From NCBI GenBank assembly GCA_964407695.1, contig CAYOWQ010000001.1, positions 620,001-684,000 of the forward strand: a stretch of 64,000 nucleotides of DNA. Direction: 5' to 3'. The stretch is from CAYOWQ01 sp964407695 (GTDB lineage Bacteria > Planctomycetota > Phycisphaerae > Phycisphaerales > SM1A02). How positions within the stretch are numbered: position 1 is the stretch's first letter; each line of letters opens with the position of its first letter. Of this stretch, positions 25,555-35,189 are shown one piece after another. The notes below the pieces were generated by a model. That model was not told where the DNA came from and did no database searches. It saw only the letters and a list, made by a program, of their open reading frames with translations. The translations under genes and the position numbers were made by a program.

Positions 25555-28095
25555 TCAGGTTCCCCAGTTCCCGAGAAGAATTCCGAGATCAGCGCCGTCA
25601 ACGACGCCGTCACCGTTCAGGTCTCCGGGCCCGCTGGAGCCCCAACCGCTCAGCAAAATTCCCAGGTCAGCGCCGTCAATCACCCCGTCGCCGTTGAGGT
25701 CGCCCCGCAGGTGCGATCCGCCGGTTCCCGAGGAATCGCAAAGGTCGACGCAGATCATCGCAGCCTCATCGCAGCACGTGACATCCCAATTGACCTGGCA
25801 GCAGAACGGATCAACCGAGCACACAGCGTCCTGGCAACCGGCGTCATCGCATCCCACTCCGGCTGGATTGCCGGGCGCTCCGTCTGCGCAGCAGCAGTTG
25901 CTGGGCGTCGGGTCGACCGGATCGGGCGAGCAATCGGCGCCGCAGACCTGCGCGACAACATCGCAACACAGCGCGTCCCAGACGGCTTGGCAACAGAATG
26001 GATCGATGGCACATACCACGGCCGTACACGCTGGGTTATCGCATCCGGGCGGGCCGCTGAAGCAGCCGCAGCAATCGGCCGCTTCATAGGTGACGGTGAA
26101 GCAGATGACTTCAGAGCAGCACTCAATCAAGGCCTTGTTGTGAACGCTGACGCGGAAGCAGACTTCAGCGCCACGCGGCGGCAGGTTGGGGAATGTCACG
26201 GTCGCGTTGATCGTGCCCGCGTAGGTTGAATAGGCCGGCACCGGCGGAACCAGCGGGATATAGGTTGGATTGATCACCACGTTCGGATCGTACGGCTCGG
26301 GCAGAATGAACATGTGCTCGAGCGTTTCCGGTGTCAGGTTGTCGAAGCCGAACGAAAGCTGGAATGTGCCTGAGACCGGGTCGAATACCAGCTTCGCATC
26401 CTTGAACTGCATGCAGTCGCAGATCGGAACCTGGAAGCACATCTGCATCGAGCAGCATTCGTTGATGAACTTGTCTGCAAGCGTCAGCGGAATGCAGACT
26501 TCGCCATGCGGAGGCGCGGCGACCGAGATGTGGAAGCAGCGGGTCTCGCCATCAGCAAGCGGCGGAACCAGCGGAATGACATTTGGTGAGATTGAGGCAT
26601 CTGGAATCAGGATGAATGACGCCGCCACTCCCGAGTTGTTGGTGATGCAATACTCGACGTCATAGGTTCCGCTCAATCCCGGCGTACCGTCGTGGTTGAA
26701 CTCGCACAGGATGCTCTTTACCTCGACCGAACAGCTTGGACCCGGACACGTCACTTCCATGTCGCCTTGCTCGAACTTGTCCTGGTTTGCCGTGAACTGA
26801 TTCGTGTCAACCGCGATGGTCGGCGGCCCGCCTGTCGAGGGCATTCCGCCAAGGCCATACACGTAGTAGCTGTTGTTCTGGTCGAAAATGACGCCATCGC
26901 CGATCGCCCAGACATTCACAAGCGAATTCGTGTCATAGTCGTAATCCACCCCGCCGGTACACGACGTGCTCCCGACACCGAACGGGAATGCGGCCCCCGC
27001 GAGCCAGTTGCCGCTGGCGGCATCGAAGCAGAACTCCAATACCCGGGCGGCGTGCGCGCCTGCCGACGTGTCGTCCGACATGGTGCGCTCGCCAAGCAAC
27101 ATGCAACCGGTGGGCCCGAATGAAATGTTCGCAATCGGATTCGACATGCCGGCCAGGCCCGTGCCCTGAAGCGGGTCGAGAATTCCGTCTGAGGTTAATG
27201 GTTCGATCTGCTCGGTTCCGGCAATTGGAAAGCCGGACCCGTTGAGGGCGACCGACCACACTTCATTCGCCTGGTTCGGATTCGGACGCCCCGAGTCCTC
27301 CCACCAGATGCTGTAATACAGCCGGCCGGCATGCGCCTCCACGGCCCAGACTCGATCACCAAGCTTGGCCCAGCCCGGGCTGCCGTTGTCCGGCGCGCCA
27401 TGATCAAAGGTATTCAGCGTCGCCCCGGTGTTGGGATCCAGCGTGTAGATCTTGCCGTCCTCGAAATTCGAGGCGTACAGCACACCGTTGGTGCAGTTGT
27501 ACGAGATGGTGCCGATACCCGGAAAATTCGATCCCGCCGGATAACCCGGGTCGGCTGCCTGCGGCAGCGCCACGAGAAACGATGCAATCGCCGAATTGGA
27601 ATCGATCTTGTAGATCGCGCCTGGCAGGTTTCCCGAAAGGGCGCCGGTCGCATCTGATGGGAATCCGTTGTACACGCTGCTGTGAGCAACATAGATGCTT
27701 CCGGCATCATCAAACGTGACGCCAAAGACGCTTCCCAGATCATTGCGAGTCCAGTTGGGCGATGCGGAGTCCGTGAAGAATGGCGTCGGCCAATTCAAGT
27801 TGGCTGGAGCGCTCGCCTGATTGTCTAGGTCAACGACGTTCAGGACGTACGATCCCGGGCCGTCGCCGGTCAACGTAAACGCCGACACCGGTCCGTTTGT
27901 CGACATGAAGTCCGGTCGCGCGCCGCAACACTCACCCGGGGCGCCTCCGGTCCCGCCTCGTCCCGGCCCGCCGGGATTTCCACCTCCACGTCCACCCAGG
28001 CCCCAAGCCGTTGAACCGGCGATGAAGACTGCAATGGTGGCAGCACTGACAGACTGACACCACCGACCAACGCCACGAAGCGCTACGCCTTTCAT
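25555..28095 (-). CDS. Large secreted Cys-rich protein with double dockerin-type tail
   Basis: An 846-residue exported protein. The signal peptide (VSAATIAVFIAGSTAWG) is followed by a Gly-rich stretch and about 400 residues of beta-propeller-like repeats (GVTFDDAGSIYVAHSS, GAIYKIDSNSAIASFLVA, GVLYASNFEDGKIYTLDP). A CARDB-like beta-sandwich region follows (TYDVEYCITNNSGVAASF). Then come two Cys-rich modules of about 50 residues (AIDPFCCQAVWDALCC and SVDPFCCQVNWDVTCC) and two calcium-loop repeats (NGDGVIDGADLGILL and NGDGVVDGADLGILL). The ATG at 28095 is preferred because GGGAG lies 6 bases upstream. Ligand unknown. Confidence 0.87.
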   Translation of the reverse strand: MKGVALRGVGRWCQSVSAATIAVFIAGSTAWGLGGRGGGNPGGPGRGGTGGAPGECCGARPDFMSTNGPVSAFTLTGDGPGSYVLNVVDLDNQASAPANLNWPTPFFTDSASPNWTRNDLGSVFGVTFDDAGSIYVAHSSVYNGFPSDATGALSGNLPGAIYKIDSNSAIASFLVALPQAADPGYPAGSNFPGIGTISYNCTNGVLYASNFEDGKIYTLDPNTGATLNTFDHGAPDNGSPGWAKLGDRVWAVEAHAGRLYYSIWWEDSGRPNPNQANEVWSVALNGSGFPIAGTEQIEPLTSDGILDPLQGTGLAGMSNPIANISFGPTGCMLLGERTMSDDTSAGAHAARVLEFCFDAASGNWLAGAAFPFGVGSTSCTGGVDYDYDTNSLVNVWAIGDGVIFDQNNSYYVYGLGGMPSTGGPPTIAVDTNQFTANQDKFEQGDMEVTCPGPSCSVEVKSILCEFNHDGTPGLSGTYDVEYCITNNSGVAASFILIPDASISPNVIPLVPPLADGETRCFHISVAAPPHGEVCIPLTLADKFINECCSMQMCFQVPICDCMQFKDAKLVFDPVSGTFQLSFGFDNLTPETLEHMFILPEPYDPNVVINPTYIPLVPPVPAYSTYAGTINATVTFPNLPPRGAEVCFRVSVHNKALIECCSEVICFTVTYEAADCCGCFSGPPGCDNPACTAVVCAIDPFCCQAVWDALCCDVVAQVCGADCSPDPVDPTPSNCCCADGAPGNPAGVGCDDAGCQDAVCSVDPFCCQVNWDVTCCDEAAMICVDLCDSSGTGGSHLRGDLNGDGVIDGADLGILLSGWGSSGPGDLNGDGVVDGADLGILLGNWGT

Positions 28096-28407
28096 GTGCA
28101 TCTCCCTGCGTGTTGCACGGTCCGTCGGGATTTACTTGTTCCCACCACGTTGTGCTCCCACGGGATTACTCTACCAGTTTTGTTTACACAACCTCAACAA
28201 AATGTCCGGCCTATTTTGGGGTGCATGGCAGCCGCCTGTACGGTGTTCGTCAACACAGATTCCGAGGCATTCATCCGGGTTTGGTATCCAGGGACGCCGA
28301 CCCGGGATGGGCGGAGCGTCATGGCCCGATGAGACCTTTCTTGTATTTCCGGTGCATGTCGCTTCCTCGGCTGAGTACCCCACTCTACCTCCCACAAAGG
28401 AATTCTC
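28096..28407. other. Divergent promoter region between two dockerin genes
   Basis: About 310 bases separating the minus-strand Cys-rich dockerin gene and the plus-strand FG-GAP dockerin gene. An AT-rich segment at 28178-28202 (TTTTGTTTACACAACC) is the likeliest promoter area. No gene or RNA is recognised. Confidence 0.5.
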
Positions 28408-30972
28408 ATGATCTGCGGAAAGCACATCATCGCCGGATTGACGCTCCTTCTTCCCGCCGTCTGCTTCGGGCAGGACACCAATGACAACAACAAGGCCGAT
28501 TCGCTGGACCTCAGACTCGCAACCAGTCAGGACTGCAACCACAACGGCCATCCGGATGAGTCGGAAGCCGACCGGCCTCACTTCTCCGCCTCGATCGAGC
28601 ATCTGAATGCCCTCGAAGGATTCCTCAGCAACGTCCTCGATGTCCGCAGCATTGACCTGAACGGCGACGGGCTGATGGATGCTGTTGCCACCTCAATGCC
28701 CGACCCGAACTTCGGCTACATCACGTATTGGCGCAATGACGGCGGCCCAGGGTTGACCTACCTGACGCGGACGAAGATGAACAACGCACGGCCGCATTTC
28801 CTGCAAATCGCAGATATGAACGGTGACGGCAAGTCCGATCTGGCAGTTGCAGACGATTCCTTTCCCAAGGTGTACGTCAAGCTCGGCAATGGAAACGAGA
28901 CGTTCGGACCACCCATCACCCTGCAGGGCGCATCCTCAGTGAACGGGTTCTCCGGTCTCGCCCTTGGCGACTTCGATCACGATGGTGACACTGACGTCGC
29001 CGCCACCAGCTGGGCCAAGAACACCGTGACGGTCTGGTACAACTCCGGCACGGCCAGTTTCTCCGGGCCAACCACTCTCAATGTCGGCTTCGCGCCTCGT
29101 GGCGTCACCTCCGGCGATATCAACGGTGACTCATTTGACGACCTCATGGTCGCCAATTCGTTCGAGGCGGGAGGCGGCATCGGCCAGGATGGCACCGTAA
29201 CCATCCTGAAAAGCACCGGTGGCGGATTTGCTGCGCCCCTCACGCTCGTGATGCCGGTCAATGCAGGCCCATTCGGCACCATGCGTCCCCAGCCTCAGGA
29301 TGTTGTGCTCACCGACACCGACCATGATGGAGATCTCGATCTCGTGGTTTCCTCGAAACAGAGCGAACGGCTTGACCTCTGGATCAATGATGGAACCGGC
29401 GGATTCTCGCTGCAGGGGGCGATCGACGCCGGCTACTACATCGGCTCCACGGCCGCCCGCATCGCCGCCGTTGATCTTGATCTTGACGGGTGGGAGGACC
29501 TCGTCTGGTGCGACAGCGAAGCGCATTCGGTCAGCATCTACGGAAACCAATCGGGTTCATATGTCTTTCGCCAGGCTTTTGGCTCCGGCCATAACGGCGC
29601 GATCACCGTTGACGCCGCCGACTTCGATGCCGACGGATTGACCGACCTCATTACCGCCAACGACGTGAGCCGCACCTTCAGCATCCTGCTGAACAAGGGT
29701 GACCTCCTCTTTGATGCTGCCCTTCGGCATCGCCCTTCCCAATACCCAGGTCAGTCTCTCCTCGCGGATTTCAATGGCGACGGTCATGTCGATTTCGGCG
29801 CCAGTGATCAGACGACGACCCAGTCCCTCGGCTTCTTCGTGTATCCCGGTCGCGGCGATGGCACCTTTGACGAGCTCAACCCGATCGGGACCCCCAACGT
29901 GGCGACCGGCACCAGCTATGTCTATGTACGAGACATCAATCACGACGGCATCCAGGATCTCATTGAGGTTGCCCAGGCCAAGGTCTCGTTTGGCAATGGC
30001 GATGGAACGTTTCAGCCGCCGATCGTCAATCCTGCCAATGTGCTTGTCTTCAATGTGTTGACCGACCTGAACAACGACGGCAACCTCGACTTCGCATGGG
30101 TTGACGGCGCCCACCCCGCTAATCTCTACCGTTGCTATGGAGACGGCCAGGGCCATTTCACCGCCGGCGAATTCCAGGTCAAAGTCCCGGCAGAACAACA
30201 GGTTGTCGGCGCAGTCGATCTCAATGGCGATGGCGCTTCGGAAGTCCTCTGTGGCTCCGCAGCCCCGGGTGTCCTCACCGTTGTGGCCAATGATGGCGCC
30301 GGCAATCTCTTCAACCCAATCGGAATCCCCATCCCGGCGCCGCCGCCGTTCAATTCCGCCGCTCCCGATGCCATTGCCGGCGCTGACTTCGATCTTGATG
30401 GCGACCTCGACGTGGTCATCGGTGCCTACGGCCTGCAGTTTCTTCGCAACGACGGCGGAGTGCTTCAGAGCCCCATTGGCGCCAACGCCACCTTCTCCAG
30501 CCAGCTCTTTGTGGATGATATCGATCTCGACGGCGACCCCGATCTCTACGGCCGCAACGGCGCTGCCATCGCCTATTTCAACGACGGTACCGGAAACTTC
30601 CCCAAGAAGGTCGTGATGCCCTTCTTCGACTCCAACGTTCATGATCTGGCGCTCGCCGACATGAATGAGGATGGTCGCACCGACCTGCTGACCCGGCCCG
30701 AGAACAGTTGGGATACCTACTCCTTCCTCAACCTTCCTCCCGTCTCCGGAGATTGTGACAATGACGGAATTCTCGACGGCTGCGACCCGGATACCTGCAG
30801 ACCGGTCAGCGAAGGTTTGACCGGCGATTGCAATGCCGACGGAGTCATCGACGGAGCAGACCTCGGTTTGTTGCTCTCGGCCTGGGGCACCAACGATCCC
30901 TCTGCCGACATCAATGATGACGGCATGGTTGATGGCATCGACCTCGGCCTGCTGCTTGCAGCGTGGAGCTGA
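28408..30972 (+). CDS. Secreted FG-GAP/VCBS repeat protein with double dockerin-type tail
   Basis: An 854-residue exported protein. The signal peptide is GKHIIAGLTLLLPAVCFGQ. The body is a run of about fourteen Asp-rich FG-GAP/VCBS repeats (for example DLNGDGLMDAV, DMNGDGKSDLAV, DFDHDGDTDVAA, DINHDGIQDLIE, DIDLDGDPDLYG), enough for two seven-bladed beta-propellers or one large one. These repeats bind calcium and are typical of adhesion or surface-binding proteins. After DCDNDGILDGCDPDTC it ends with two calcium-loop repeats (NADGVIDGADLGLLLSAW and NDDGMVDGIDLGLLLAAW). AAAGGA precedes the ATG. A strong terminator follows. Confidence 0.92.
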   Translation: MICGKHIIAGLTLLLPAVCFGQDTNDNNKADSLDLRLATSQDCNHNGHPDESEADRPHFSASIEHLNALEGFLSNVLDVRSIDLNGDGLMDAVATSMPDPNFGYITYWRNDGGPGLTYLTRTKMNNARPHFLQIADMNGDGKSDLAVADDSFPKVYVKLGNGNETFGPPITLQGASSVNGFSGLALGDFDHDGDTDVAATSWAKNTVTVWYNSGTASFSGPTTLNVGFAPRGVTSGDINGDSFDDLMVANSFEAGGGIGQDGTVTILKSTGGGFAAPLTLVMPVNAGPFGTMRPQPQDVVLTDTDHDGDLDLVVSSKQSERLDLWINDGTGGFSLQGAIDAGYYIGSTAARIAAVDLDLDGWEDLVWCDSEAHSVSIYGNQSGSYVFRQAFGSGHNGAITVDAADFDADGLTDLITANDVSRTFSILLNKGDLLFDAALRHRPSQYPGQSLLADFNGDGHVDFGASDQTTTQSLGFFVYPGRGDGTFDELNPIGTPNVATGTSYVYVRDINHDGIQDLIEVAQAKVSFGNGDGTFQPPIVNPANVLVFNVLTDLNNDGNLDFAWVDGAHPANLYRCYGDGQGHFTAGEFQVKVPAEQQVVGAVDLNGDGASEVLCGSAAPGVLTVVANDGAGNLFNPIGIPIPAPPPFNSAAPDAIAGADFDLDGDLDVVIGAYGLQFLRNDGGVLQSPIGANATFSSQLFVDDIDLDGDPDLYGRNGAAIAYFNDGTGNFPKKVVMPFFDSNVHDLALADMNEDGRTDLLTRPENSWDTYSFLNLPPVSGDCDNDGILDGCDPDTCRPVSEGLTGDCNADGVIDGADLGLLLSAWGTNDPSADINDDGMVDGIDLGLLLAAWS

Positions 30973-31001
30973 GTTCGCTCAACGAGCCTCTCGGTCGGAT
31001 T

Positions 31002-31046
31002 GCGGCCGCGGGATTCCATGCAGGAATCTCGCGGCCGCTGCTTTAT
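31002..31046 (+). terminator. Terminator after the FG-GAP dockerin gene
   Basis: GCGGCCGCGGGATTCC and GGAATCTCGCGGCCGC form a 16-bp stem with one G-U pair and a 5-base loop, followed by TGCTTTAT. It lies 30 bases after the stop codon. Confidence 0.82.
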
Positions 31047-31110
31047 CGGTTCGGGAATACCTGATTCCGGCGTCGTCACGAAAGAGAGCGATCCGTACTG
31101 CGCCGTTCCG

Positions 31111-33108
31111 TCAGCCTTCCTCGCTCTCCTTCAACTTTGCCAGCACGCTGAAGTCTTCGAGCGTTGTCGTATCCTGCGTGATCTGCTCGTCGCCCGCTGC
31201 AATCGATCTCAGCAGCCGCCGCATGATCTTGCCGCTACGAGTCTTGGGAAGAAGCTGCGTGAAACGAATCATGTCCGGGCGGGCAATCGCGCCGATCTCG
31301 CGGGTCACATGCTCCATCAGATCCTTCTTCAGCGTCTCGCCCACGCTGAACCCTGGGGCCAACGTGCAGAACGCCGCGATTCCAGTGCCCTTGATCTCGT
31401 GCGGCATGCCCACCACCGCAGCCTCAACCACCGCCGGATGACTCACCAGCGCGCTCTCCACTTCCATGGTCCCCAGCCGATGACCCGCAACATTGATGAC
31501 ATCGTCCACCCGGCCCATGATCCAGAAGTTGCCCCGCTCATCGCGGCGGGCCCCGTCCCCTGTGAAGTACATGCCGGGCACCCTTGAAAAATACGTATCG
31601 ATAAAGCGTTGGCGGTCGCCATGAATGCCACGCAGCATGCTCGGCCACGGCTTGCGAATCACCAGCAGGCCGCCCTGGTTCGCCTTCAATTCCTCGCCCT
31701 GCTCATTCACGATGGCCGCATCAATTCCAAAGAATGGCTGGGTGCAGCTTCCCGGTGTGGTCGTCGTGGCTCCGGGCAGGGGAGTGATCATGTGCCCGCC
31801 GGTTTCGGTCTGCCACCAGGTGTCGACAATCGGGCATCGTTCGCCGCCGATCATTCGGTGATACCACATCCACGCTTCGGGATTGATTGGCTCGCCCACG
31901 GTACCGAGCACCTTGAGTGAGGAGAGATCGTGCTTGCGCGGATGCTCGTCACCCCATTTCATGAACGCGCGGATGGCAGTGGGGGCAGTATAGAACTGAG
32001 TGACCCGGTGCCGTTCCACGATATCCCAGAATCGGTCATCACCCGGAAAATTCGGGGCGCCTTCATACATCAGGCTTGGCACACGATTGGGCAGTATGCC
32101 GTAAACGATGTAGCTGTGCCCGGTCACCCACCCCAGATCGGCCGTGCACCAGTACACCTGCTTGTGATCACCCTTCAGGTCAGGTTTCAGGTTGAACACA
32201 TACTTCGCTGTAGTTGCGGCATACACCATGTATCCGCCGGTCGTGTGGCGAATGCCCTTGGGCTTGCCCGTCGACCCCGAGGTATAGAGCAGAAACAGCG
32301 GGTCCTCCGAATCCATCCATTCGCACGGGCAGTGCTCGCTCGCTCCCAGCATCAGATCGTGCCACCAGTGGTCGCGCCCTCGATGCCACGCCACATCACA
32401 CTCACATCGATTCAGCACCACCACGTGTTGAACAAGGTCGGTCATCGCACACGCGGCATCAACGTTCTCCTTCAGCGGCACCACCTTGCCGCGCCGCCAC
32501 GCGCCGTCCGCGGTAACGATGATCTTGGATTGCGCATCAACCACCCGATCCACGATCGCCTGCGAACTGAATCCGCCGAAAATCACCGAATGAGGCGCCC
32601 CGATTCGGGCGCACGCCAGCACCGCAATCGCCAGCTCCGGAACCATGCCCATGTAGATGGTCACGATGTCGCCCCGTTTCACCCCCAGAGATTTCAGCAC
32701 ATTCGCGAATCTCGAAACCTCCCGCCGCAGGTCGAGATACGTCAGCCTCCGAATCTCCGGCGCCCCAGCCATCGGCTCGCCTTCCCAGAGAATCGCCACA
32801 TCGCCGCCATGCCCGTTCAGCACCTGCCGATCCACACAGTTGTGGCAAAGATTGGTGCGGCCGCCGACAAACCACTTCGCATCCGGGCAGTTCCATTCCA
32901 GCACCTGGCGCCACGGCTGAAACCAGTCGAATTCCGTCGCGATCTCGCCCCAGAATCCTTCGGGATCCTTGATCGACCGCAGATGCATTTTCTTGTAGGC
33001 CGTCGCGGAATCGATATAGGCCCCACCGACCAATTTCGAAAACCCCTTCGGCGGCTCGAAGAATCGTGACTCCTGCAGGACCGACTCGATGCTTTGCCCT
33101 TGGCTCAT
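31111..33108 (-). CDS. acs: Acetyl-CoA synthetase (acetate--CoA ligase)
   Basis: A 665-residue cytosolic enzyme that activates acetate to acetyl-CoA with ATP through acetyl-AMP. Family motifs are SVIFGGFSSQAIVDRV, ATP loop LLYTSGSTGKPKGIRH, acetate-pocket region VDTWWQTETGGHMITPLPG, hinge YFTGDGARRDERGNFWIMGR, and the C-terminal catalytic Lys in LPKTRSGKIMRRLLR, a site acetylated in other bacteria. Length fits bacterial Acs (about 650). AAGGAGG lies upstream of the ATG at 33108. It stands alone between dockerin genes, so it is probably its own transcription unit. Confidence 0.97.
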   Translation of the reverse strand: MSQGQSIESVLQESRFFEPPKGFSKLVGGAYIDSATAYKKMHLRSIKDPEGFWGEIATEFDWFQPWRQVLEWNCPDAKWFVGGRTNLCHNCVDRQVLNGHGGDVAILWEGEPMAGAPEIRRLTYLDLRREVSRFANVLKSLGVKRGDIVTIYMGMVPELAIAVLACARIGAPHSVIFGGFSSQAIVDRVVDAQSKIIVTADGAWRRGKVVPLKENVDAACAMTDLVQHVVVLNRCECDVAWHRGRDHWWHDLMLGASEHCPCEWMDSEDPLFLLYTSGSTGKPKGIRHTTGGYMVYAATTAKYVFNLKPDLKGDHKQVYWCTADLGWVTGHSYIVYGILPNRVPSLMYEGAPNFPGDDRFWDIVERHRVTQFYTAPTAIRAFMKWGDEHPRKHDLSSLKVLGTVGEPINPEAWMWYHRMIGGERCPIVDTWWQTETGGHMITPLPGATTTTPGSCTQPFFGIDAAIVNEQGEELKANQGGLLVIRKPWPSMLRGIHGDRQRFIDTYFSRVPGMYFTGDGARRDERGNFWIMGRVDDVINVAGHRLGTMEVESALVSHPAVVEAAVVGMPHEIKGTGIAAFCTLAPGFSVGETLKKDLMEHVTREIGAIARPDMIRFTQLLPKTRSGKIMRRLLRSIAAGDEQITQDTTTLEDFSVLAKLKESEEG

Positions 33109-33208
33109 GCGTCAGGAACCTCCTTCAACGCATGATAATGACCCTGCCTTGCAAGGGTGGAGCTGGATCCTCGAACGCCGTCGCCGTGAGGCGCCCACCG
33201 AAATGGAA

Positions 33209-33895
33209 TCACACTGTCCAGGCACTCAACAGAAGACCAAGATCTCCGCCGTCAACCTCGCCGCTTCCATCCAGATCCGCGGCGGTATCGTCCGTTCCCC
33301 ACGCCGCCAGCAGCAGACCCAGATCAGCGCCGTCCACAAATCCGTCGCCCGTGAGGTCGCCGAACACCGCGAGATACACCGGGGTCACATCGATCATGCC
33401 CGCGATCGCGATCTTCTTGATCGTAACGGTCTGCATCCCGAAGGGTGGCCCAAGATCAATGGTCACGTTTCCCAGCGTCACATCGGTCACGTTCAGCGTG
33501 CCGTAGCCTTCCTCATTTACTCCGACCGTCATCATCGCGGCCACACCGGGCGTGGCGGGCGGCTCGGGATAAGCAATGGCTCCGTTGAAGATCTCGATCG
33601 GGGCGGGGCCGACCAGCGTACCCGTCGTGACCAGAAGTGCCGGATCGATATCCTCGGTCACATCAACGTTGGTAATCGTAAAGAGTCCCAGCTTCACGTC
33701 CACCTTGACGCTCGTGATCACTGAAACGAAGTCATAGGCGTCGGCAGTCGGATCAACCGCCGTCGGCGATGTCCACGTCACATCCGCCCCCGTCGTCGAT
33801 TTGCTGAAGGTCCACGTTTCCGTGCCGCCTGCCAGAACCGCCGATCCGGTCGCGGCCGCCGCCAAAATCGCCCCAATTTCATGACAAATGCGCAT
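33209..33895 (-). CDS. Secreted beta-rich protein with double dockerin-type tail
   Basis: A 228-residue exported protein. The signal peptide (GAILAAAATGSAVLAGG) is followed by one beta-rich domain (ETWTFSKSTTGADVTWTSPT, VDVKLGLFTITNVDVTED) that matches no family I recognise. Two calcium-loop repeats close it: TGDGFVDGADLGLLLAAW and the less regular DGSGEVDGGDLGLLLSAW. GGAGGAG before the ATG at 33895 sets the start; an in-frame upstream start at 33967 would add a non-signal leader. Confidence 0.85.
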   Translation of the reverse strand: MRICHEIGAILAAAATGSAVLAGGTETWTFSKSTTGADVTWTSPTAVDPTADAYDFVSVITSVKVDVKLGLFTITNVDVTEDIDPALLVTTGTLVGPAPIEIFNGAIAYPEPPATPGVAAMMTVGVNEEGYGTLNVTDVTLGNVTIDLGPPFGMQTVTIKKIAIAGMIDVTPVYLAVFGDLTGDGFVDGADLGLLLAAWGTDDTAADLDGSGEVDGGDLGLLLSAWTV

Positions 33896-33989
33896 CGTAA
33901 ACTCTCCTCCAGCGGGTCGACTGACCCGTTCGAGAGTATCCGGACCGACCACGGGATTCAAGCCCATTTCCTGCGGATCCGCCCGGCCG

Positions 33990-35162
33990 TCAACCGAGTT
34001 CGCGGGAAAACGTCTGCCGCTGAAGCATCAGAATCAAGGTCTGGCACACAAGATCAACGTCGGATTCCGACAACTGTGTATGAAATGGCAGCAACATGGT
34101 GCGCTGGCTCACCGATTCCGCCACCGGAAAGTCGCCCAGGGCATGACCAAGCAGTCGACGGCACCATGGAAGCGCCGGCAACGCTGGATACCCCTCGCTG
34201 ACCCCGATCTCATGCCGTCGCATCCCTTCCACCAGCATGTCTCGTTCAAGGCCGGAATACCGGTCGTTGAGACGAACCGCCATCCGCGTCCAGACCAGTG
34301 TTGAATCATTGGGAACAGTCGGCACGATGAGGTCCGGATGGCCGATCAACCGACGCACATACGCCGAGGCAAGATGCTGCCGTCGCTCGGCGAGCTCTTC
34401 GAGCCGATGCAATTGTGAGAGGCCGATGGCCGCGTGGATTTCACTCATTCGCGCGCTGTACCCATGCCGCTCGAATCGCAGCCGCCGACCCATCGCCGAT
34501 TCACCCCGAAGCGATTCGGACTTGGTAAGCGGTTCACGGCCCTGATCGCGCATCGAGATGCACATTCGCGCCAGCGAATCGTCGTGAGTCACGATCACAC
34601 ACCCTTCGCCCGCCGAAACCGGCATGCCCTCTGAGAAACTGAAAACCGCCGCACGGCCGAATCGACCCACCGGTTCCCGGCCTTGTCGCCCGCCGAATCC
34701 GTCCGAGGCGTCCTCGATGAGCGGTATCTCGTGCTTGTTGCAGAGAAGGGCCAACTCATACAGCCCCGCCGGATTTCCATACACCGAAGCACCGATCACT
34801 GCCCGCGTCCGTTCGGTGATGCGCCGCTCGGTGACATCCGCCCGAAGGTTCAATGTCCGCGGATCGCAGTCGACAAAAACCGGTTTCGCCCCGACCTCCA
34901 GGACCGCATTGAGTCCTGATACGAATCCAAGCGCCGGAACAATCACCTCGTCGCCCGGACGCACACCCATCCCCTTGAGACACAGGATCAACCCCATCCC
35001 CGCGGAATTCACCGCCACGCCGAAGGGTCGCGACGCCCGTGCCGCAATCGACTTCTCAAACTGCTCAACAGCGCGGCCCTCGTTCCATGTCGATGAACGC
35101 ACCGCGCGCGCTGCAGCCTGCGCGTCGTCTTCGTTGAAATCGGGCAGCGTCAGGCTGATCAA
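33990..35162 (-). CDS. DegT/DnrJ/EryC1-family protein lacking the PLP lysine
   Basis: A 390-residue protein with the full fold-type I layout of sugar aminotransferases: VNSAGMGLILCLKGMGV, GDEVIVPALGFVSGLNAVLE, VGAKPVFVDCDPRTLNL, IEDASDGFGG, VFSFSEGMPVSAGEGC. In active members the last motif reads FSFxxxKxxxxGEGG, with Lys forming the Schiff base to pyridoxal phosphate. Here that position is Met180 (codon at 34623-34625) and the final Gly is Cys. It is unlikely to be an ordinary aminotransferase; a sugar dehydratase-like or non-catalytic role is possible. It starts 27 bases after the HEAT-like gene stop, probably in the dnaA operon. Confidence 0.88.
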   Translation of the reverse strand: MISLTLPDFNEDDAQAAARAVRSSTWNEGRAVEQFEKSIAARASRPFGVAVNSAGMGLILCLKGMGVRPGDEVIVPALGFVSGLNAVLEVGAKPVFVDCDPRTLNLRADVTERRITERTRAVIGASVYGNPAGLYELALLCNKHEIPLIEDASDGFGGRQGREPVGRFGRAAVFSFSEGMPVSAGEGCVIVTHDDSLARMCISMRDQGREPLTKSESLRGESAMGRRLRFERHGYSARMSEIHAAIGLSQLHRLEELAERRQHLASAYVRRLIGHPDLIVPTVPNDSTLVWTRMAVRLNDRYSGLERDMLVEGMRRHEIGVSEGYPALPALPWCRRLLGHALGDFPVAESVSQRTMLLPFHTQLSESDVDLVCQTLILMLQRQTFSRELG

Positions 35163-35189
35163 GGGATGGGTTCCATGGGAAGTCGCAAG

